Source: Opitutaceae bacterium TAV5
Lineage (GTDB): Bacteria > Verrucomicrobiota > Verrucomicrobiia > Opitutales > Opitutaceae
Assembly (NCBI GenBank): GCA_000242935.3
Contig: CP007053.1
Span: 2,589,001-2,653,000 of the forward strand
DNA length: 64,000 nucleotides
Direction: 5' to 3'
The notes beneath the pieces were generated by a model that did no database searches, had not been told where the DNA came from, and saw nothing but the letters and a program-made list of their open reading frames with translations. Below are positions 1 through 8,923 of the stretch, piece by piece. Within the stretch, counting starts at the first letter, position 1. Each line of letters begins with the position of its first letter. The position numbers and the translations under genes were made by a program.

Positions 1-2
1 AG

Positions 3-1457
3 ACGGGCCAAAAAACATGGTCGGTCGGCACGCTGACCTACACCTCGGGCGGGATCGTGGCGTTGTTCCTCTGGCTGTTGTGGGGCGACTTTGCGTGGTC
101 GATGCGCGACCGGTCGGCGGGACCGATGTCGCAATGGTATTTGAACAGCCTGGGCGTGCCGAAGCTGTTGTTCGGGTTGCTGGTAAGCTCGTTCCCGGCG
201 CTGGTGGCCCTGATTCTGGGGCCGGTCATCAGCATGAAATCCGACCGGCACCGGGGCAAATGGGGGCGGCGCATCCCGTTTTTGCTGGTGACGACGCCGG
301 CGGCGGCGCTGGGCATGATCGGCCTGGCGGTGACACCGTTTATCGCGAAGTGGATGCACGGGGCGTTTGGCAGGGAGCATGTGATTGGCGCGTGGTTGCA
401 TGAAAATCTGGATACGACGAAGGCGGGCGCGTGGTTGCTGGCGCAGTTGCAAAACGAGATGGTGGTGGCGGTGGTGTGTTTCGCGGTGTTCTGGGCGGCG
501 TTTGAGTTTGCGACGATCGCAGGCTCGTCGGTGTTTGGCGGGCTCATCAATGATGTGGTGCCGAGACCGTTGCTGGGGCGTTTTTACGGGTTATTCCGCG
601 CGGTGAGCCTGATCGACGGGATGATTTTCAACTACTGGATTTTCGGGCTGATACCGGATCATTTCACACTGATCCTGCTGGTGATTGGCGTGTTTTACGG
701 CGTGGCGTTCATGTGGGTGTGTCTGAAGGTGAAGGAGAGCGATTATCCGCCGCCACCGCCGCTGGACAAGGTGAAGCCGGCAGGGACGGGGACGTGGCTG
801 AAACCGGGGATGTTCACGGGATTCATCGGTGGGGCGCGCGTTTATTTCCGCGAGTGTTTCACGAGTCCGTATTACGTCTCGGTGTTCGTCATGCTGATGA
901 CGGCGGGGCTGGCGTTTGCGCCGGTCAACATCTACGCGATTCCCTACTCCAAGGGACTGGGCGTGAGCGAGGACACGTATGGGAAATTTCTGGCTTTGAC
1001 GTATTTGATCTCGCTGAGTCTCGCCTGGTTCCTCGGCTGGATGGCTGACCGGTTTCATCCGTTGCGGATGGCGATGGCCACGCTGCTGGGCTACATGCTG
1101 GTGACGGCGTGGGGGGCGGTTTTTGCGAAAACGCCCGGCACGTTTCTTGTCGCGTGGGTTCTGCACGGGGTGCTGACGGGGAGCTATTTTACGAGCGCAG
1201 CATCACTGGGACCGCGATTGTTTCCGCATTCCAGATTTGCCCAATTTTCTTCGGCGGCAGGCATTTGTTCTTCGGTGGCGGGCATGGTGCTGGCGCCGAC
1301 GGTGGGCCTCATCATCGACAGGACGGGAGATGAATACCGGCACACATTTACAACCGGTTGCCTGCTCGCGACGATCGCGCTGGTTTGCGCAGTGTATGTT
1401 TATCGTCAGTTCATGAACCTCGGCGGGCCGAAGGATTACGTGGCGCCGGGCGAATGA
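3..1457 (+). CDS. GPH-type sugar:cation symporter (MFS), 5' end outside window
   Basis: Integral membrane transporter of the glycoside-pentoside-hexuronide:cation symporter group of the major facilitator superfamily, expected to import a mono- or oligosaccharide across the inner membrane. The frame is open from base 3, and the residues before the GTG at 57 (reading ...WSVGTLTYTSGG) continue the first transmembrane helix, so that GTG is internal and the true start lies left of the window. The family loop motif between helices 2 and 3 is visible as SDRHRGKWGRRIP, and about 11 hydrophobic segments follow. A Pro-rich cytoplasmic loop (YPPPPPLDK) sits in the middle. It overlaps the end of the convergent LacI gene by 22 bases. 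The substrate cannot be told from sequence; the neighbouring GH10 gene makes a xylo-oligosaccharide plausible, which is inference. Confidence 0.88.
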   Translation, partial: TGQKTWSVGTLTYTSGGIVALFLWLLWGDFAWSMRDRSAGPMSQWYLNSLGVPKLLFGLLVSSFPALVALILGPVISMKSDRHRGKWGRRIPFLLVTTPAAALGMIGLAVTPFIAKWMHGAFGREHVIGAWLHENLDTTKAGAWLLAQLQNEMVVAVVCFAVFWAAFEFATIAGSSVFGGLINDVVPRPLLGRFYGLFRAVSLIDGMIFNYWIFGLIPDHFTLILLVIGVFYGVAFMWVCLKVKESDYPPPPPLDKVKPAGTGTWLKPGMFTGFIGGARVYFRECFTSPYYVSVFVMLMTAGLAFAPVNIYAIPYSKGLGVSEDTYGKFLALTYLISLSLAWFLGWMADRFHPLRMAMATLLGYMLVTAWGAVFAKTPGTFLVAWVLHGVLTGSYFTSAASLGPRLFPHSRFAQFSSAAGICSSVAGMVLAPTVGLIIDRTGDEYRHTFTTGCLLATIALVCAVYVYRQFMNLGGPKDYVAPGE

Positions 1458-2536
1458 GCGGCGGACCGGCGTGGTTTGCGCAGAGTCGGCCCATCCACCC
1501 AGTGCGGGCGGATCAAGACCTCCCTGGGGATTTCAGGAAAACCCGTTTCCCCACGCAGCAAAAGCGTATGCAGTTGTTCGACCGCCGTCTCGCCGGAGAT
1601 GTCCAGATGCTGCGAAATGCCTGCGACCGGCGTATCCACAGAATCACGATTCAACAACGCAACACCGATGTCGCGCGGGATACTCCAGCCGTTTGCGGGC
1701 AACCACTCAAGAATTGCCGGATCATTTCCGACAACCGCCTCCGGCCTGTTTACCCTGACCCACTCCGTGAAGGTTCGCTCGCAAAAATCCTCCGGCAGAC
1801 ACGGCGGGACGATCTCCAGTCTGCTCCCGTCCACTGCGTCCGGCGCGAACAACTCCTTGCTCATCGCGCCTAGCCATTCGTAGCGCAACCGCTGCTCGGC
1901 GATCAGGGCGTGCGCCAGTCCGATGCGCCGGTAGCCGAGTTCACGCAGCCGGTTGCAGGCAATGTGCATGGCATTGAACGCGTCACTCCCCACGCGATGA
2001 AACGGCAGGCTCTCCGGAGGATTGCCCACCACCACGATTGAGAAGCGTTCCCACTTCACCCCTTTCAAGCACAGCGGCACATCATGCGACTGAAGCGGCA
2101 GCAGCACCATGCCCCGGATGCCGCGTCCGTGCATAATGCGGTCGGGCTGCCTGTTCGCGCCGAGATCTGCCTGGATTTGCAGCACGTCGAGAGCATATCC
2201 CAGGCGCTCGCATGCTCGCTTCATGCCGTTGATAAACGACCGGTGCCAGGATCTCATTCGCTCCGCCTGCCAGCGGTCGTCCACGAGTGCCGCGAGATTG
2301 CTGCTGGTCACCCGGGAACGATGCCGGTCGCGGCGCGCCACCAGCGCGGCCAGCACCGGATCGGGCGTGTAGCCGAGTTCTTCCGCCGCCCTGAGCACCC
2401 GCTGCTGCGTCGCCGCCGGGATGCGCGGATCGTTGCGCAACGCCCAGGAAACCGTGGCCGCCGTCACTCCCGCCCGGCGGCCAACATCGGCCTGCGAAGG
2501 CCGACGGGGAGAATTACGGACATCTTCTTCCTTCAT
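1436..2536 (-). CDS. LacI-family transcriptional regulator
   Basis: DNA-binding repressor or activator of the LacI/GalR family, 366 residues. The N-terminal helix-turn-helix reads ADVGRRAGVTAATVSWALRN, followed by the hinge region ending GYTPDP and a periplasmic-binding-protein-like sensor domain to the C terminus. The start is the ATG whose complement lies at 2534-2536; a 16-base palindrome overlaps it, which suggests autoregulation. The gene is divergent from the GH10 gene, so it probably controls the forward xylanase, PEP-CTERM, pilin and esterase run. The family is certain; its ligand (probably a sugar) and targets are inferred from position. Confidence 0.93.
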   Translation of the reverse strand: MKEEDVRNSPRRPSQADVGRRAGVTAATVSWALRNDPRIPAATQQRVLRAAEELGYTPDPVLAALVARRDRHRSRVTSSNLAALVDDRWQAERMRSWHRSFINGMKRACERLGYALDVLQIQADLGANRQPDRIMHGRGIRGMVLLPLQSHDVPLCLKGVKWERFSIVVVGNPPESLPFHRVGSDAFNAMHIACNRLRELGYRRIGLAHALIAEQRLRYEWLGAMSKELFAPDAVDGSRLEIVPPCLPEDFCERTFTEWVRVNRPEAVVGNDPAILEWLPANGWSIPRDIGVALLNRDSVDTPVAGISQHLDISGETAVEQLHTLLLRGETGFPEIPREVLIRPHWVDGPTLRKPRRSAAHSPGAT

Positions 2537-2550
2537 TTAATACATTAAAT
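2535..2550. promoter_or_regulatory. Perfect palindrome, candidate LacI operator
   Basis: ATTTAAT and ATTAAAT are exact reverse complements separated by two bases (AC). The site overlaps the start codon of the leftward LacI gene and lies about 100 bases before the GH10 start. It is AT-rich in a GC-rich neighbourhood. Position and symmetry fit an operator used by the adjacent regulator, but AT-rich promoter sequence could look similar. Confidence 0.5.
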
Positions 2551-2652
2551 CCGGCATCGGTTGAGCGCTTGCAAGCCTCGTTCACTGTCCGTGCTCAATC
2601 CCGCCTGCCCGCACCCGCTTTCCATCCCCCCCCACTTTTTTTCCACCGTCCG

Positions 2653-4080
2653 ATGACACCAACCGCGAACACCCGACAAAACATCGCCGACCAGCTACTC
2701 GCTCATTTCCGCAACCCGGAAACCAGCGTCGAAAAGCGCGTCGCCAATGGCATTCGCCGTCACCGCATGGGACCGGCGAAACTGCGCTTCGTGAACGCGG
2801 ACGGGCTTCCCGCCGCTGACGTCCCCATCACCGTCCGCCAGACTCGTCACGACTTCCTTTTCGGCTGCAACCTGTTCCTCCTCGACGGCTTCAAGGCCAG
2901 CGAAGACAACCGCGCCTACGAGCGCGCCTTCCTCGACCTCTTCAATTCCGGCGTCGTCCCCTTTTACTGGTCCGACCTCGAACCCGTTCGGGGCCAACCG
3001 CGCTTCGCCGCAGGCAGCCCCCCGATCCCGCGCCGCCCGCCGCCCGATGTCGTCGTGGACTTTTGCGAACGCCACCGCATCACCCCCAAAGGCCACTGTC
3101 TTGTATGGCACCAATGGATACCTGGATGGCTCCCCTCCGATCCTGATGAGACCGGGTGCATTATCACCCGCCGCATCCGCGAAATCGCCAGTCGCTACGG
3201 CCGCAGCATCCCCATGTGGGACGTCGTCAATGAACCGATGGAAAAGCATCTGTTTCCCGGCGCCACCATGCTGCCCGACGACTACATCGCCGACGCCTTT
3301 TGCGAAGCCGCCCGCGCATTCCCCTCCTCCACCACCCTCTTTCTCAACGAAGCTACCACCTACTCCTGGCGAAACATCGAGGGTCGCACCACCGGCCTCC
3401 ACCTCCTTGAACAAAACCTGCTCCTGCGCGGCCACAAAATCGACGGGCTCGGCCTTCAGTATCACCTCTTCTTTTACGACAAAAACAACGTTCTCACCAC
3501 TTCCGTCGAAGACCTTATCCGCGCCCGCGACACTCACCTCGATCCCAACCGGCTTTTCGCCGCCCTCGATCTTCACGCCCAAACCCGTCCCGGCCGCCCC
3601 ATCCATATTTCGGAAATCACCCTCCCCGCGTATCCCGATCTTCCCGACATTGTTGCCGAGGACCTCCAGGCCCGCCTTCTCCGCGAACTCTACCACCTCT
3701 GGTTCAGCCATCCCGGCGTCGAGGGTATCTACTGGTGGAACCTTGCCGACGGCGTCGCCCACGGACGCGAAAGCGCCCTGCGCGCCGGCCTCCTCCGCGA
3801 AGACCTCTCCCCAAAACCCGCCTACGATGCCCTGCGTCAACTCATTCGCGAGGAATGGACCACCTGCTTCACAACCTTGAGCGATGCCGACGGCATCTGC
3901 GAATTTTCCGGCTTCCACGGCGACTACGAAATCACCGTCGAACACCCCGGCGGCCATCGCACCACCCACACCATCGGCCTCCACAAAAACAGTCCGGTCC
4001 ACTTCACCCTCAACATCGACGCTCCAGCCTGCTCGTCCAGGGCGGCTCCGGTGAACGAATCCACCAATGCAATAACCTGA
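2653..4080 (+). CDS. GH10 endo-1,4-beta-xylanase-like glycoside hydrolase
   Basis: Retaining glycoside hydrolase of family 10 (clan GH-A TIM barrel), 475 residues from the ATG at 2653. An upstream TTG at 2569 is in frame but would add a low-complexity leader. Both catalytic glutamates are visible: acid/base E194 in WDVVNEP and nucleophile E321 in HISEITLP; WHQW and YWWNLADG are also typical of GH10. There is no clear signal peptide from this start, so a cytoplasmic enzyme on imported oligosaccharides is possible. A run of eight C's and seven T's precedes the start, with no Shine-Dalgarno sequence. It leads the forward operon shared with the PEP-CTERM gene 20 bases downstream. Xylan is the usual substrate of the family. 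Confidence 0.88.
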   Translation: MTPTANTRQNIADQLLAHFRNPETSVEKRVANGIRRHRMGPAKLRFVNADGLPAADVPITVRQTRHDFLFGCNLFLLDGFKASEDNRAYERAFLDLFNSGVVPFYWSDLEPVRGQPRFAAGSPPIPRRPPPDVVVDFCERHRITPKGHCLVWHQWIPGWLPSDPDETGCIITRRIREIASRYGRSIPMWDVVNEPMEKHLFPGATMLPDDYIADAFCEAARAFPSSTTLFLNEATTYSWRNIEGRTTGLHLLEQNLLLRGHKIDGLGLQYHLFFYDKNNVLTTSVEDLIRARDTHLDPNRLFAALDLHAQTRPGRPIHISEITLPAYPDLPDIVAEDLQARLLRELYHLWFSHPGVEGIYWWNLADGVAHGRESALRAGLLREDLSPKPAYDALRQLIREEWTTCFTTLSDADGICEFSGFHGDYEITVEHPGGHRTTHTIGLHKNSPVHFTLNIDAPACSSRAAPVNESTNAIT

Positions 4081-4100
4081 ATCCACCCATCATCCCAACC

Positions 4101-4994
4101 ATGCAAAACACATCCCGTTACATCCTCACGATCCGGTCCGCGATCTTCGTAGTTGCTGCGTTTTTCACGCCGGTAATCCACGCTCAGTTCGCCACTGGTT
4201 TTGAAACTTCCACCTATACCGCTGGCAGTACGATCATCGGCATCACGGAACCCACCGCCTCCGCGAAGTGGGAGGACGGATTCAACAATTCCAGCAGCGC
4301 AGTTATCATTGCCTCCATCGCCAATCCATATTCCGGCAGCCAGCATCTGCGCATCACCAATGACGCCTCCACAGCTCGCTCGGCCACGCTCAATCTTGGC
4401 AGTTCTTTTTTCGACACGACTGCCGGTGCTGGTGATATCACCATTGCTTTTGCTTTCGCGGTCGGCGCGGATGTGTCCGCGGGCACAGGGGGCCAGGCTC
4501 AGTTTTATTTGGGCACCAAGAACACTGATTTTGCCAACCCTTATTGGTTCGGTTTGCTCTACAATGACGGTAAAATCGACCTTCGCGTTAACGGTTCCAC
4601 CGGCATAAGCAGTGCTGCGTTCACAATCGGCCAATACACCGATTTTTCCGCGCTTGGTGGCTATGTGCGGTGTGAAATTGTGATTGATCCGACGACCCAA
4701 AAATACAAATCGGTCAAACTCTTCGGCACACTCGCTGATGCTGACCTAACCTCCATCGTCCAGAGCAGTGCATCGGGCGGCACAATCCCTCACATCGCCG
4801 CGCCCTCGGGTGCCATCCCGAACTACTTTTCGGTCATAACCGGCAGCAACGACACGCTGACCCTCGACGTTGATGCCATCAGCATCTCGCAAACCTCGAT
4901 CCCCGAACCGGCCAGCAGCGCGGTACTTTTCGCTGTGCTCGCCACGTCCGGCATGTTTTTCCTGCGACACTCCCGAACCCGGGTCCGCTCCTGA
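4101..4994 (+). CDS. PEP-CTERM sorting-domain protein
   Basis: Secreted, envelope-anchored protein of 297 residues. It has an N-terminal signal peptide (hydrophobic stretch ending HAQF), a beta-rich body resembling a concanavalin-like lectin fold, and the C-terminal sorting signal: IPEPASSA, a hydrophobic helix, then an Arg-rich tail. PEP-CTERM proteins are processed by an exosortase and displayed at the surface or in the matrix. The ATG at 4101 gives the only start with a proper signal peptide; the reading frame is open far upstream through the GH10 gene. Its place between a xylanase and a pilin-like gene suggests carbohydrate binding or scaffold work at the cell surface, which is inference. 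Confidence 0.85.
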   Translation: MQNTSRYILTIRSAIFVVAAFFTPVIHAQFATGFETSTYTAGSTIIGITEPTASAKWEDGFNNSSSAVIIASIANPYSGSQHLRITNDASTARSATLNLGSSFFDTTAGAGDITIAFAFAVGADVSAGTGGQAQFYLGTKNTDFANPYWFGLLYNDGKIDLRVNGSTGISSAAFTIGQYTDFSALGGYVRCEIVIDPTTQKYKSVKLFGTLADADLTSIVQSSASGGTIPHIAAPSGAIPNYFSVITGSNDTLTLDVDAISISQTSIPEPASSAVLFAVLATSGMFFLRHSRTRVRS

Positions 4995-5118
4995 TGGCAA
5001 GTCAAGTATCCCCGACGCTCACAGGCGGACAGACACCACGCCTGTGTTTTTCACCCCACCATTTCGTTCCCCGATTTAGTCCCGTATTCGCGCTCCTAGT
5101 ACATTCTCCAATTGTCCC

Positions 5119-5784
5119 ATGAAAAAACCATCCGCTTTCACACTGATCGAACTGCTCACCGTCATCGCCATCATCGGTATTCTGGCCGCGATCATCATCC
5201 CCACGGTGGGGGTTGTTCGAGGCAAAGCCAAGGCGGTCACTTGCGCCTCCAACATGCGCCAGATCGGAACCGCCATGCTCACCTACGCCAGCGATAATAA
5301 AAATCATTTCCCTTATGGCTACGGTTACCCGCTGTCTGACGGCAATACAGTTCAGGACACATGGCTGGTAGCACTCTCCCCATATGTCGGTCTCGAAAAC
5401 CGTCTTGGTAAAAATCCGCTTCCGCGCGCCGAGGGCGTTCTCCTATGCCCGGCCTACAATTACGACGCAGTCGCACGGAAAATCCCCTACGGATACAATC
5501 CTAACATCGACCCCAGGAATGACGGAAATCGGTCACCAAGATGGAATTACAATGCAATCATCGGCACGCCTTCACGTTTATTCCTTGTGATTGAGACAGA
5601 CACCAGTGGCGACTTCTACTTGTCTATCTATGGCCTCGCGCGTCGCCATCCCGGCGACATCGCCAACTTTCTTTTCGCTGACGGTCACGTCGAAGCAATC
5701 AAAAGCCCTCAACCTGGGATCTATCACGTCGATGGTGAAGGCGGTGGCGGCGACAACCGCTGGAACTTTTCCCGCAACAATTGA
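5119..5784 (+). CDS. Pseudopilin-like protein with prepilin N-terminus
   Basis: 221-residue protein with the type IV prepilin/type II secretion signal near its start: a short basic leader, AFTLIELL, then a hydrophobic helix ([15 protein letters not shown]). The C-terminal part has RHPGDIANFLFADGHV, the prepilin-associated H-X9-DG-type motif common in Planctomycetes and Verrucomicrobia. The residue before the processing site is Ala, not the usual Gly. No pilus assembly genes are adjacent. It follows the PEP-CTERM gene and precedes the esterase gene in the same direction, so it is probably part of the same glycan-degradation unit. Its biochemical role is unknown. Confidence 0.87.
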   Translation: MKKPSAFTLIELLTVIAIIGILAAIIIPTVGVVRGKAKAVTCASNMRQIGTAMLTYASDNKNHFPYGYGYPLSDGNTVQDTWLVALSPYVGLENRLGKNPLPRAEGVLLCPAYNYDAVARKIPYGYNPNIDPRNDGNRSPRWNYNAIIGTPSRLFLVIETDTSGDFYLSIYGLARRHPGDIANFLFADGHVEAIKSPQPGIYHVDGEGGGGDNRWNFSRNN

Positions 5785-5823
5785 TCCCCCTCCTCCCCCC
5801 ATCCGATATTTTTATACCCTCAC

Positions 5824-7917
5824 ATGAAACCCGGCAAATCCCTCAGCACTCTCGTCGCGTGCATCGCTCTGTTGCACATCGCATTGCGCGCCGATGTTAC
5901 GCTATCGTCCATTTTTTCCGAACACGCTGTTCTTCAAAAAAGGGACCGTGTCCCCGTCTGGGGAAAAGCCTCCCCAGGCGAACAAATCACCGTGTCACTT
6001 GGTAATGGTGGCAATGCCCTCGTCGTTGCCAAAGCCACCACTGGCAGCGATGGCAAATGGTGTATTCAACTTGACCTTTCCCGCGCCTCCTCCGGCCCGT
6101 TCGAACTTGTGGTCACCGGCAACAACACACTGCGCATCGGCGATATTGTTGTCGGCGAAGTGTGGCTTGCCTCCGGTCAATCCAACATGGCGTGGACCGT
6201 TTACAATTGCACCGATTCCAGGCCCCTCATCGCCGCCTCCGCCAACCCTCACATCCGTCAATTCAGTGTCAAACGCGACACATCCCCTGTTCCTTTGGAC
6301 GAGGTGCAGGGCGAATGGCGCATCGCCGGTCCCCGCACCACCGGTGGCTTCACCGCCGTTGGCTACTTCTTCGCCCGGGAACTCCAGAAAAGCCTCAACC
6401 AACCGGTAGGACTCATTCACGCCAGTTGGGGCGGAACCAACATCGAAGGCTGGATCAGTCCCGATGGTCTCGCCCGCAATTCCGACCTCAAGACCTCCGC
6501 TGATCGCTACCGCGATGATGAGCAAACTTTTTCAAATCGTATCGAAAAATACAAGACAGATTTTGTTGCATGGTCTATTCGTAATCAACGCATGGATACC
6601 CCCGTCCTTTCTCCCGCTGACGTGTTTGGCCCGGCCACAGGCACCGGCCCGACCCTTGCGTGGACACCTGTGCATCTGCCTCTCCCATCCACCACCGTCA
6701 CCGCCGCATCAGTCACTCTGCCTCCCGCTGGCACTGTCTGGTATCGACGCACACTTGAAGTTCCCGTCGCAAATGCCGGCATCCAGCAAGCGCTGGAAAT
6801 CGGACGTATCGACGGATTCTATACCGTATATTTCAACGGCGAGAAAATCATTGAGGTCACCCCTGCCACGGGCGCCCGCCCACCCCGCCCGATCTACGTC
6901 AATGGCCAGTTCGTCAAGGCCGGCGCCAACACTTTGGCGGTTCGCATTTATAATCCCGGTGGCATTCCGGTCATTCGCAGCGGACCCCCACTGCGTTTCA
7001 TCTTTCGCCCCATCGATGGCGAATGGCAGATGCACGTCGAAAAATCCTTTCCACTCCCCGTGCCCGAATCTCCCGGCATGCCCGCGTTCCCGATCATGCC
7101 ACAGAAGCCCCAGGACATTGGTGGCTACATCTACAACGCAATGATCCATCCACTTGTTCCCTACGCCATCCGCGGAGCCATTTGGTATCAGGGTGAAAGC
7201 AACGCCAGTCGCGCCTGGCAATATCGTGATGCATTCCCTCTTTTGATTGCCGACTGGCGCGCACAATGGAAAAGCGATGACTTCCCATTCTACTTTTGCC
7301 AGCTCGCTAATTTTGGAGGGAAATCCGACAAGGCCGGTGACAATGCCTGGGCGGAGATTCGCGAAGCCCAAAACCTCGCGCTCAAACTTCCTGCAACCGG
7401 TCAGGCTGTGCTCATTGACATTGGTGAAGCCGACGACGTTCATCCGCGCAATAAAATCGACGTCGGCGATCGCCTCGCGCGTGTCGCCTTGGCCAATACC
7501 TATGGTCAAAAAATCACCTTTTCCGGTCCTGTTTTCGCGTCGCACCAGCGCGAGGGCTCCTGTATCCGCCTCACCTTCACCCATGCGGATGGCGGTCTCG
7601 TGGCCCGCGAACTTCCCGCCACCTGGCAGCCACGTTCTACCGTGGAGCGCTTCGTTCCACTCGTGCGCAACAGCGTCGGCAGTCAACTCGAAGGATTTGC
7701 CATTTGCGGCGCTGATCAGGAGTGGGCCTGGGCGCAGGCAAAAATAGAAAACGACAACAGGGTCGTCGTCTGGTCGCCATCCGTGCCCGCCCCGGTTGCC
7801 GTCCGGTACGCATGGGCAATGAACCCGACCTGCAACCTTTACAACGCCGCCGGGCTTCCTGCCTCGCCTTTCCGCACCGACGATTTCCCGGCCATCACCC
7901 GCAACACCAAATACTGA
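5824..7917 (+). CDS. Sialate O-acetylesterase-like SGNH esterase
   Basis: Secreted carbohydrate esterase, 697 residues, of the sialate 9-O-acetylesterase-like type. A signal peptide (residues 1 to about 23) is followed by a beta-rich domain, the nucleophile block GEVWLASGQSNMAW with Ser120, an inserted beta-galactosidase-like jelly-roll segment, then IWYQGESNAS and, near residue 540, DDVHPRNK carrying the Asp/His of the triad. Members of the family remove O-acetyl groups from sialic acids, and relatives beside xylanases are often xylan acetylesterases; next to GH10 the second role is more likely (inference). It closes the forward unit; the convergent GH130 pseudogene ends 27 bases beyond it. 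Confidence 0.87.
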   Translation: MKPGKSLSTLVACIALLHIALRADVTLSSIFSEHAVLQKRDRVPVWGKASPGEQITVSLGNGGNALVVAKATTGSDGKWCIQLDLSRASSGPFELVVTGNNTLRIGDIVVGEVWLASGQSNMAWTVYNCTDSRPLIAASANPHIRQFSVKRDTSPVPLDEVQGEWRIAGPRTTGGFTAVGYFFARELQKSLNQPVGLIHASWGGTNIEGWISPDGLARNSDLKTSADRYRDDEQTFSNRIEKYKTDFVAWSIRNQRMDTPVLSPADVFGPATGTGPTLAWTPVHLPLPSTTVTAASVTLPPAGTVWYRRTLEVPVANAGIQQALEIGRIDGFYTVYFNGEKIIEVTPATGARPPRPIYVNGQFVKAGANTLAVRIYNPGGIPVIRSGPPLRFIFRPIDGEWQMHVEKSFPLPVPESPGMPAFPIMPQKPQDIGGYIYNAMIHPLVPYAIRGAIWYQGESNASRAWQYRDAFPLLIADWRAQWKSDDFPFYFCQLANFGGKSDKAGDNAWAEIREAQNLALKLPATGQAVLIDIGEADDVHPRNKIDVGDRLARVALANTYGQKITFSGPVFASHQREGSCIRLTFTHADGGLVARELPATWQPRSTVERFVPLVRNSVGSQLEGFAICGADQEWAWAQAKIENDNRVVVWSPSVPAPVAVRYAWAMNPTCNLYNAAGLPASPFRTDDFPAITRNTKY

Positions 7918-7944
7918 GCGACCACCTGCAACAACTGGAACGTT

Positions 7945-8913
7945 TTACAGCCCTTGTTTGCAGGCCGCGACGAGTTCATGCATGGAACCGGTGGCGAGAC
8001 AGATTTTGTCGTCGGTGGCTCCGTAATAGAGGCGAAGCTCGTCCTTGTCCCAATCGCCGAGCGCACCGCAAGGGAAAACGGTATTGTCGCAATTGCCGTT
8101 GCGCTCGCAAGGTTCCTTCGGGGCGAGTATCCAACTGTTGGTTTTGCCAATAATTTTCCACGGTTTTTCCAGATCGAGCAGGATCGCGCCCACGTAGTAG
8201 TAGGTGCCGCCTGCGGGCGTGAAAACGCCGTGCATGATGTCGAGCCAGCCTTCAGGCGTCCAGAGCGGCGGCGTGGGGCCGATCTTTTGCGTGTTCCAGT
8301 AACGATAGCCGGCGGCGAGAAGCGGTTGAAAATTACCCCAGTGAATGAGATCGGGCGAGGAGCTGATCCAGATGTCACCGTTGCCGCCGTCGCCCCCGCC
8401 GGGGCGGTCGAGTTTCCAGTATTGTCCGTTGATTTTTGCGGGGAAAAGCGACGCGCCGCGGTTCTTCGGAGCGGTGATGATGGCAATGCGTTCGTAGGTC
8501 TTGAAGTCGGTGGTGTGGCCCAGCATGCCGACGGGGCCGTCGTATCCGTGAACCATGACGGGGGTGATGATATATCAGGTGTCGTCGATTTTTGTCACCC
8601 GGTTGTCGATGTAGTGGTGGTACAATGACCACGGATGTTCATCGGACTGGACGTCGATGAAGTTTTCACGTCCAAGCGTGAAGTGAATGCCATCGGTGCT
8701 GCGGGCAATGCGCGTCTGACCCACGTCGCGTCCGTAACCGCGCGTGGCGGCATGATCGACAACGGAGACAAGCAGCAGGGTTTCGTCGCCAAACTGGACG
8801 GGGCTGGGGTTGTAGATTTACGCCGTGCCGGGATAATCTTCCAGACGGATGAGCGGATTTTGAGGATGGCGCTTCAGGATGGTTGTGGCGTCGCGGCAAG
8901 GATATGTATTCAT
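7945..8913 (-). pseudogene. GH130 glycoside phosphorylase/hydrolase, broken by two in-frame stops
   Basis: On the minus strand one frame runs from ATG (8911-8913) to the end at 7945 and encodes a recognisable GH130 (beta-mannoside phosphorylase family) protein of about 322 codons, interrupted by TAA at 8818-8820 and TGA at 8575-8577. Read through the stops, the order is TILKRHPQNPLI, PGTA-stop-IYNPSPVQF, IARSTDGIHF, KIDDT-stop-YIIPV, then SSPDLIHWGN, GYRYWNTQKIGPTPPL and NTVFPCGA. All of these match the family in one uninterrupted frame with no shift. The longest surviving ORF (from 8556) lacks the first third, including the likely active-site blade. It sits 10 bases after the oxidoreductase in a leftward operon. 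Recent nonsense mutation is the simplest reading; sequencing error cannot be excluded. Confidence 0.85.
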
Positions 8914-8923
8914 AGTAAGACTA

